Below are positions 1 to 4,297 of a stretch of 11,727 nt of DNA, piece after piece (positions within the stretch are counted from its first letter, which is position 1; each line of letters opens with the position of its first letter). Position numbers and translations under genes: made by a program. This DNA is from Oscillospiraceae bacterium. Its GTDB lineage: Bacteria; Bacillota; Clostridia; Oscillospirales; Ruminococcaceae. The notes under the pieces were generated by a model. The model worked only from the letters and a program-made list of their open reading frames with translations. It was not told the DNA's origin and searched no databases. The stretch lies in contig DXWR01000263.1 of the NCBI GenBank assembly GCA_019416775.1, positions 1-11,727 on the forward strand, in the 5' to 3' direction.

Positions 1-271
1 GGATCTTATAGTATTGGCAAGCCGCCTCCACCGATTCCCCGGAAAGGTTCATAAAGGTCTGGGGCTTGAGCAAAAGGCAGCGTTTCCCGGCAATCTCCCC
101 CTGACCCATCAGCCCTTGAAATTTCCGCTTTGCCACTTCAATACCGAATTCCTTTGCCACTGCGTCCAGCGCCCGGAAACCGGCATTGTGCCGGGTGCCG
201 TCGTATTTGGGGCCGGGATTGCCCAGTCCTGCAATGAGGTAATCGAAGGTTGATTTTCCAAAAAATCCCAT
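1..271 (-). CDS. pth: Peptidyl-tRNA hydrolase, N-terminal part (cut by window edge)
   Basis: This enzyme cleaves the ester bond of peptidyl-tRNAs that drop off the ribosome, recycling tRNA in the cytoplasm. Ninety complete codons are visible and the gene runs off the left edge. The frame opens with ATG at 271 after an AGAAAGGAAAAG ribosome binding site. Residues 14-32 read AGLGNPGPKYDGTRHNAGF, the bacterial Pth signature, with Asn18 and the catalytic His28 (E. coli Asn10 and His20). FMNLSG at 73-78 supplies Asn75 (E. coli Asn68). The catalytic aspartate near E. coli position 93 lies beyond the edge. The gene follows the DUF523 gene on the same strand, but an intrinsic terminator stands directly before its ribosome binding site. 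Its transcription must therefore come from readthrough or from a promoter I cannot identify. Family assignment is firm. Confidence 0.95.
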   Translation of the reverse strand, partial: MGFFGKSTFDYLIAGLGNPGPKYDGTRHNAGFRALDAVAKEFGIEVAKRKFQGLMGQGEIAGKRCLLLKPQTFMNLSGESVEAACQYYKI

Positions 272-296
272 AATCTTTTCCTTTCTGGCCTGCGCC

Positions 297-324
297 AAAA
301 AGGCCGGGTTTTGTCCACCCAGCC
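297..324 (-). terminator. Intrinsic terminator after the xpt/DUF523 operon
   Basis: Read on the minus strand, GGCTGGGT (324-317) pairs with ACCCGGCC (309-302) over 8 bp with one T-G wobble and a 7-base loop. A TTTTT tract (301-297) follows directly. It lies 12 bases after the DUF523 stop codon and about 15 bases before the pth ribosome binding site, so it ends the upstream operon and partly insulates pth. Confidence 0.8.
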
Positions 325-336
325 TGTATTTCCTGT

Positions 337-774
337 TTACTTCTTTGGCAGCTCTTTTTCGGTAAAAAGCACCACTCCTGCCCGGCGCAGCTTGGCGGCG
401 AAAATTCCATCCCCTGCTGTCAGGGCGCCGGTAAAGCTGCCGTCATAGATCTGTCCCACACCGCAGGAAGGGCTTTTGGCCTTCAGCACGGCCCGTTTGC
501 AGCCCGCTTCCATCACCCGGCGCAGCTCCCGCTTTGCCCCCGCTTCAAAGGCAGAGGTGACGTCGGTTCCGGTGTTGTCCACCACCCGTCCATCGGATTG
601 AATTTCCGCCGGGGGGCGGGGACGGGGCAGTCCTCCCGCCGTTTCCGGACACACCGGGAGGATTTCCGCTCCCCACTCCTGTAAAAAGTCCAGCACATCC
701 TGGTTGCGGTTGTGGTCGCCGTTATATTTGCAGCAATGCCCCAGCAAACAGGCGCTGACTGCGATCTTTGCCAT
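337..774 (-). CDS. DUF523 family protein, TudS-like thiobase desulfidase candidate
   Basis: A 145-residue single-domain DUF523 protein. A characterised family member, TudS, is a [4Fe-4S] enzyme that removes sulfur from 2-thiouracil. Three conserved cysteines suited to cluster binding are present: Cys9 in SACLLG, Cys42 in PVCPE and Cys104 in KSPSCG. Glu44 and Ser101 sit beside them, where catalytic residues are proposed in TudS as I recall. Other family marks are GLPRPRPPAEI (48-58), the GTDVTSAFEAGA segment (69-80) and YDGSFTG (110-116). The frame extends 16 codons further upstream, but ATG 774 is the start. It has a GAGGAG ribosome binding site 7 bases before it, inside the last codons of xpt, and family homology begins exactly here. 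Only 4 bases separate it from the xpt stop codon, implying translational coupling. The family is certain; thiobase desulfuration is an inference. Confidence 0.9.
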   Translation of the reverse strand: MAKIAVSACLLGHCCKYNGDHNRNQDVLDFLQEWGAEILPVCPETAGGLPRPRPPAEIQSDGRVVDNTGTDVTSAFEAGAKRELRRVMEAGCKRAVLKAKSPSCGVGQIYDGSFTGALTAGDGIFAAKLRRAGVVLFTEKELPKK

Positions 775-778
775 GGCG

Positions 779-1357
779 TTACTCCTCAAAGGTGATCTTG
801 CCGTTTTCATCCACTCCGGCAATTTTCGCTAAGCTCTCCACTCGGACGCCTCGCTGCCGCAGCAGCCTGCCTCCCGGCTCAAAGGATTTTTCAATCACAA
901 TCCCGGCGCCCACCAAAGTGGCCCCAGAAATCTGCACCAAATCAATCAATCCGCTCATAGCCCCGCCGTTGGCCAGCACATCGTCCACGATCAGCACCCG
1001 GTCGTCTCGAGTCAGCTCCCGCTTGCTCACCAAAATGTCGTACACCATGTCGTGGCGGTAACTCTTCACTTTGGAGCGGAAAAAGTCAGACGGGTAATTT
1101 TCCGGGTGACGGCTCTTTTTGGCCACCAGCACCGGCACGCCAAACTGCACCGCCGTCAAACAAGCCACGCTAATGCCGGAAGATTCAATGGTAAGAATTT
1201 TATTAATCTGACAATCCCCAAACCGCCGGTGAAATTCCACGCCGATTTGCTGCATCAGATCAATGTCGATACGGTGGGTCAGAAAATGATCCAAGGACAA
1301 AAAATGCCCTTGCTGCAATCGACCTTCCCGCAAAATCCGACGTTTCAGGTACTCCAT
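779..1357 (-). CDS. xpt: Xanthine phosphoribosyltransferase
   Basis: This enzyme salvages xanthine by joining it to PRPP to form XMP, feeding GMP synthesis in the cytoplasm. The 192-residue product matches Bacillus Xpt (about 194) along its length. Residues 53-61 read KILTIESSG. The PRPP-binding loop VLIVDDVLANGGAM (121-134) carries the paired aspartates. IEKSFEPG (155-162) and RVESLAKI (172-179) are Xpt-specific landmarks. A GTG three codons upstream (1366) is only 1 base from the GAGGAG ribosome binding site. ATG 1357 sits 10 bases from it and aligns with known starts, so it is chosen. Upstream is the 38-codon microprotein gene with 24 bases between, and downstream the DUF523 start overlaps its end region. 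The leader before the first gene is only about 25 bases, so there is no room for the purine riboswitch often found before xpt in Firmicutes. Confidence 0.96.
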   Translation of the reverse strand: MEYLKRRILREGRLQQGHFLSLDHFLTHRIDIDLMQQIGVEFHRRFGDCQINKILTIESSGISVACLTAVQFGVPVLVAKKSRHPENYPSDFFRSKVKSYRHDMVYDILVSKRELTRDDRVLIVDDVLANGGAMSGLIDLVQISGATLVGAGIVIEKSFEPGGRLLRQRGVRVESLAKIAGVDENGKITFEE

Positions 1358-1381
1358 TTTCCCCACACTCCTCTATTGTCC

Positions 1382-1498
1382 TTACCCCCACATCATGGTC
1401 AGCGGGGGGATCAAAGCAAACACCAACATCAGCCCGCAGGCAATCAGCGCGATGACACGAATCGTCTTTTTCCGGCCGTCCTTGCGTTTTGGTTTCAT
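1382..1498 (-). CDS. Small single-pass membrane protein, 38 residues
   Basis: I do not recognise this gene. A short frame begins at ATG 1498, 7 bases after an AGGAG ribosome binding site (1510-1506), and ends with TAA at 1384-1382. A second ATG two codons earlier (1504) touches the ribosome binding site and is less likely. The product starts with a highly basic stretch, MKPKRKDGRKKTIR. A hydrophobic segment of about 20 residues follows (VIALIACGLMLVFALIPPL), then a short tail ending MMWG. By the positive-inside rule the N-terminus should face the cytoplasm. It is the first gene after the promoter at 1530-1558 and lies 24 bases before xpt, so it is probably cotranscribed with xpt and the DUF523 gene. 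A well-placed start site and the hydrophobic/basic pattern argue that it is real, but no function can be given. Confidence 0.7.
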   Translation of the reverse strand: MKPKRKDGRKKTIRVIALIACGLMLVFALIPPLTMMWG

Positions 1499-1529
1499 GA
1501 CCATACTCCTTTATGCTGTATTCTTTTTT

Positions 1530-1558
1530 ATTTTACCACAGCCCACCTGCAAATGCAA
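1530..1558 (-). promoter_or_regulatory. Vegetative-type promoter of the microprotein-xpt-DUF523 operon
   Basis: On the minus strand an extended -10 element TGGTAAAAT has its hexamer TAAAAT at 1535-1530. It is preceded at 17 bases by TTGCAT (1558-1553), a weak -35 keeping the TTG core. Transcription should start near 1523, about 25 bases before the first start codon. This leaves only a ribosome binding site and no riboswitch. Confidence 0.5.
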
Positions 1559-1628
1559 TTCACGCAACAAAATGAAGGTATATTTTTCACAAATCCGGCA
1601 AAGATATCCGGGAAAGGAGAGACGCATT

Positions 1629-2072
1629 GTGAAACTTACGCCGCAGCAATACGACGCTATGATTCAAAAAACGGTCCCCGTCACCAAGAGCCGTCAAACC
1701 ATCCCCGCCGCTTTTTTGGTGGGGGGATTGATCTGCGTACTGGGCCAAGGACTCACCGATCTGTACAAATTGTTTTTAGACCAACAGCAGGCCTCCACCC
1801 TGGCTTCGGTGACCCTGGTTTTTCTCTCTGCGCTGACCACCGGCCTGGGACTCTATCCCAAACTAGCCAAGTTTGCCGGAGCCGGCACCCTGGTCCCCAT
1901 CACCGGCTTTTCCAACGCTGTTACCAGTCCTGCCCTGGAGTTTAAAAGCGAGGGCTTTGTGCTGGGGCTGGGAGCCAAGCTCTTTACTCTTTCCGGTCCA
2001 GTGATTGTCTATGGGATCGTAACCTCTATCCTCTATGGAGTGCTGTACTATTTTACGGGTTTAGGAGGATAG
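1629..2072 (+). CDS. spoVAC: Stage V sporulation protein AC
   Basis: SpoVAC is an integral protein of the inner spore membrane, a channel-like component moving Ca-dipicolinic acid (DPA) into the forespore and releasing it at germination. The product has 147 residues, close to Bacillus SpoVAC (about 150). Several hydrophobic segments are visible, the first at about residues 24-43 (IPAAFLVGGLICVLGQGLTD). A conserved block, KFAGAGTLVPITGFSNAV, is followed by the EFKSEGFVLGLGAKLF segment typical of the family. The start is GTG 1629, set 9 bases after AAGGAG (1614-1619). The frame stays open further upstream, but nothing there resembles the family. The gene is first in a spoVAC-D-E operon and diverges from the xpt operon across about 130 bases. 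Forespore (sigma G) transcription is expected from the family, but I could not find a convincing sigma G promoter by eye. Confidence 0.95.
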   Translation: MKLTPQQYDAMIQKTVPVTKSRQTIPAAFLVGGLICVLGQGLTDLYKLFLDQQQASTLASVTLVFLSALTTGLGLYPKLAKFAGAGTLVPITGFSNAVTSPALEFKSEGFVLGLGAKLFTLSGPVIVYGIVTSILYGVLYYFTGLGG

Positions 2073-2118
2073 ATAGAAGCTCCATTTACCCCAATTTTCA
2101 CCGAAAGGAGAATCTTCT

Positions 2119-3153
2119 ATGCCCATCGCCCTTGGACGAAGCACCTTTGCCATGAATCACCCTCCTTCTATTCTGTCCAGCGCCGCCGTCGGCGGGAAAA
2201 AGGAAGGGGAAGGGCCCATGGCCCAATGGTTTGATGAAATCCAAAATGACACCACCTTCGGGGAAAAAACTTGGGAAAAGGCGGAAAGCCGGTTTCAACA
2301 GCGAGCCTGCGAATTGGCTCTAAAAAAAGCGAAAATAACGCCGGAACAGGTCAAATTGCTGCTGGCCGGAGACCTGCTCAACCAGTGCATCAGCTCTTCT
2401 TACGGAGTGAAAGAACTGTTGATCCCCTTTTTCGGGTTGTACGGCGCCTGCTCTACCATGACCGAAGCCCTGGCTTTGGCGGGGCTGCTGGGGGACAACG
2501 GAGTCATTGATCCCATCCTGGCGGTGACCAGCTCCCACTTTTGTTCCGCCGAACGGCAGTTCCGCTATCCCTTGGAGTACGGCGGCCAGCGTCCTCCCAC
2601 CGCCCAGTGGACTGCCACCGCTTCCGGCGCCGCCCTGGTAGGCAAGTCCAGCAAGCCCCCGTATTTGAAAGCGGTGACCATCGGCACCATCCAGGATTTA
2701 GGAGTTCACGACATCAACAACATGGGGGCGGCCATGGCTCCCGCTGCCGCCGCCACCTTGCTCACCTTTTTCCAGGATACCGGCACCCAGCCCCACCAAT
2801 ACGACGGCATCTTTACCGGGGATTTGGGGCAGGTAGGCACCAAGCTGTTTTACCAGCTTCTGGTCCAGCAGCAGGTCAATGTCACCTCCATACACCAAGA
2901 CTGCGGCTGTTTGATCTTTGATCTCAAAACCCAGGATGTCCATGCCGGAGGCAGCGGCTGCGGCTGCGCCGCTTCCATGGGTTGTGGGTATCTCATGCGG
3001 CAGCTGGAAATGGGAAAACTCCACCATGTGCTGTTTTTGGCCACCGGGGCGCTGATGTCCACGGTAAGCTGCCAACAGGGCTGTTCCATTCCCTGCATTT
3101 CCCATTTGGTCTATCTTTCCACCGATCCCACGCCGGTGTTCCAAGGAGGGTAA
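2119..3153 (+). CDS. spoVAD: Stage V sporulation protein AD, DPA-binding protein
   Basis: SpoVAD is a thiolase-fold protein on the inner spore membrane that binds dipicolinic acid and works with SpoVAC and SpoVAE in DPA uptake. The 344 residues compare with 338 in Bacillus subtilis and align from end to end. Landmarks are LLAGDLLNQ (81-89) and FGLYGACSTMTEAL, with Cys111 at the thiolase nucleophile position. Others are SSHFCSAERQFRYPLEYGG, the MGAAMAPAAA block and GGSGCGCAASMGCG. A late histidine lies in CISHLVYL, where thiolases carry an active-site histidine. ATG 2119 follows GAAAGGAG with normal spacing, 46 bases after spoVAC. Its last codons contain the AAGGAGGG ribosome binding site of spoVAE. 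In the DPA-binding protein the thiolase-like pocket is thought to be used for binding rather than catalysis. Confidence 0.97.
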   Translation: MPIALGRSTFAMNHPPSILSSAAVGGKKEGEGPMAQWFDEIQNDTTFGEKTWEKAESRFQQRACELALKKAKITPEQVKLLLAGDLLNQCISSSYGVKELLIPFFGLYGACSTMTEALALAGLLGDNGVIDPILAVTSSHFCSAERQFRYPLEYGGQRPPTAQWTATASGAALVGKSSKPPYLKAVTIGTIQDLGVHDINNMGAAMAPAAAATLLTFFQDTGTQPHQYDGIFTGDLGQVGTKLFYQLLVQQQVNVTSIHQDCGCLIFDLKTQDVHAGGSGCGCAASMGCGYLMRQLEMGKLHHVLFLATGALMSTVSCQQGCSIPCISHLVYLSTDPTPVFQGG

Positions 3154-3155
3154 GA

Positions 3156-3512
3156 ATGCAGTACTTTTACGTCTTTTTGGTGGGAGGCGCGCTCTGCGCC
3201 ATTGGTCAGATTTTAATCGACTACACCAAGCTCACCCCCGCCAGAATTCTCACCAGTTATGTGGTAGCTGGGGTCATTCTGGGAGGACTTGGCATTTACC
3301 AATATCTCATCGACTTTGCAGGAGCGGGAGCTGCCGTGCCTCTGACCGGTTTCGGCAACCTGATGGCCCAAGGAGTCCGTGATGCGGTGGACCAATACGG
3401 CCTGATCGGGGCGCTGATGGGCGGCTTCACTGCCGGAAGTGCCGGGCTGGCCGCCGCCATTCTCTTTGGCCTGCTGGCGGCGCTGGTGTTTAAGCCAAAA
3501 GATAAAAGCTGA
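3156..3512 (+). CDS. spoVAE: Stage V sporulation protein AE
   Basis: SpoVAE is the third membrane component of the spore DPA channel. The product has 118 residues, matching the short SpoVAEb form of Bacillus (about 116). It begins with a hydrophobic helix (FYVFLVGGALCAIGQILID) and holds the block FAGAGAAVPLTGFGNLMAQG. The closing hydrophobic stretch ends in a basic tail (KPKDKS). ATG 3156 lies 2 bases after the spoVAD stop codon and 5 bases after AAGGAGGG, so it is translationally coupled. The FAGAG-VP-TGF-N block is shared with SpoVAC from the same operon, showing that the two membrane subunits are paralogues. A frame track starting at 2982 is an upstream extension overlapping spoVAD and is not used. 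The operon ends immediately afterwards in a strong hairpin. Confidence 0.95.
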   Translation: MQYFYVFLVGGALCAIGQILIDYTKLTPARILTSYVVAGVILGGLGIYQYLIDFAGAGAAVPLTGFGNLMAQGVRDAVDQYGLIGALMGGFTAGSAGLAAAILFGLLAALVFKPKDKS

Positions 3513-3561
3513 AAAATGCGCCCTGTACAGAGAACCTTTCTCCCAACAGAGCGCATTTTTC
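3511..3561. terminator. Bidirectional terminator between spoVAE and the lipoprotein gene
   Basis: Fifteen bases of stem, GAAAAATGCGC-CTGT (3511-3526) against ACAG-GCGCATTTTTC (3546-3561), pair with a single C/A mismatch. An inner GAGAA/TTCTC helix (3530-3534 with 3538-3542) extends it. The A-rich and T-rich outer arms give a U-rich 3' end on either strand, so it can stop the plus-strand spoVA transcript and the minus-strand lipoprotein transcript. It begins within the spoVAE stop codon. Confidence 0.85.
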
Positions 3562-3579
3562 ATAAAAGGGAATGCCGCG

Positions 3580-4233
3580 TCAACCGCCTGCTTCCAGCAC
3601 GGTAACTCCGGAAAAGCCCATTCGGTTCACCCAATTTTCTACCTGTTCCAGAGTGGTGAGCTCCGTCAGCTCTTCTCCAAACATCGGCTGTCCTTGGACA
3701 AGCGCCGTGCCGTCCTCTCCGGGAAGGATAGACACGAAACAAGCGCAATTCGTGCCGTATAAATAAAGGTAATACAGCGGTTGCTCCAATCCCGGCGCTG
3801 AAATGCTCCAATCCATGGACACCAAACTGGACGCCGCCGCCGCAATATTGCCGCCGTCGCTGCTGTTGGCAGTGGTGGCAAAAACACCTGCCGCCCGCTG
3901 CACCATAAAGTCCTGCCAAAGCCCTGTCGGACTGCCATTGCCCATCGGCACTGCCTGCTCCAAACCGTCCAGCTGCACCACCAGCACCGGTTCCTCCATC
4001 TCCTGCTCCCCATACTGTTCCAACAGCTCCAGTGCTTCTTCCGACGAGTCCGCCAGGGGAGAGGATGGACTGTCTGCCGCCAGACTCTGCATCTGCCGGT
4101 TCAATTTCATTCCAACCTGAAGGTAATTCACGTCCCCTTCCGGCGTCCGATCCCAGTCTGCCTGAGAAGAACAGCCGCAGAATAACATCAGCCCTGCCGC
4201 AAGCAGCGCCGCCAATCTGCATTTTCTTTTCAT
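3580..4233 (-). CDS. Small exported lipoprotein of unknown function
   Basis: I do not recognise the family. The product has 217 residues and opens with a lipoprotein signal: basic MKRKCR, a hydrophobic core (LAALLAAGLMLF) and a lipobox-like FCGC with the modified cysteine at position 21. It should be anchored to the outer face of the cell membrane. The mature part has an acidic, serine-rich linker (about residues 50-80). A compact domain follows that includes VLVVQLDGLEQAVPMG, FATTANSSDGGNIAAAA and YYLYLYGTNCACFVSILPG. It ends in ELTTLEQVENWVNRMGF. ATG 4233 is chosen because GGAAAGGAAG stands 7 bases before it and the signal sequence starts there; the open frame continues upstream without meaning. 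The gene lies after the glycoside hydrolase gene on the same strand but is separated by a complete terminator whose T tract touches its ribosome binding site. Confidence 0.8.
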   Translation of the reverse strand: MKRKCRLAALLAAGLMLFCGCSSQADWDRTPEGDVNYLQVGMKLNRQMQSLAADSPSSPLADSSEEALELLEQYGEQEMEEPVLVVQLDGLEQAVPMGNGSPTGLWQDFMVQRAAGVFATTANSSDGGNIAAAASSLVSMDWSISAPGLEQPLYYLYLYGTNCACFVSILPGEDGTALVQGQPMFGEELTELTTLEQVENWVNRMGFSGVTVLEAGG

Positions 4234-4250
4234 CCTGTTTCTTCCTTTCC

Positions 4251-4284
4251 AAAAAACTGCCTGCTCCAGAGACAGAACAGGCAG
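4251..4284 (-). terminator. Intrinsic terminator after the glycoside hydrolase gene
   Basis: On the minus strand CTGCCTGTTC (4284-4275) pairs with GAGCAGGCAG (4266-4257) over 10 bp with one T-G wobble and an 8-base loop. TTTTTT (4256-4251) follows. It starts 13 bases after the hydrolase stop codon. The T tract abuts the GGAAAGGAAG ribosome binding site of the lipoprotein gene (4250-4241), leaving no room for a promoter between them. Confidence 0.88.
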
Positions 4285-4297
4285 CATGGTAGTTTCA

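Noticed and set aside
1385..1560. Purine riboswitch before xpt
   Set aside because: The leader is too short, a likely coding frame occupies the space, and no aptamer-like three-helix arrangement is visible.
1505..1628. Sigma G promoter for the spoVA operon
   Set aside because: I compared the region with a TGAATA-17/18-CATACTA pattern. The best candidates (TGCAAT with GGTATAT) fit too poorly to call.
1052..1945. Plus-strand frame of 297 codons across xpt and spoVAC
   Set aside because: It overlaps two well-supported genes in other frames and its product has no recognisable feature.
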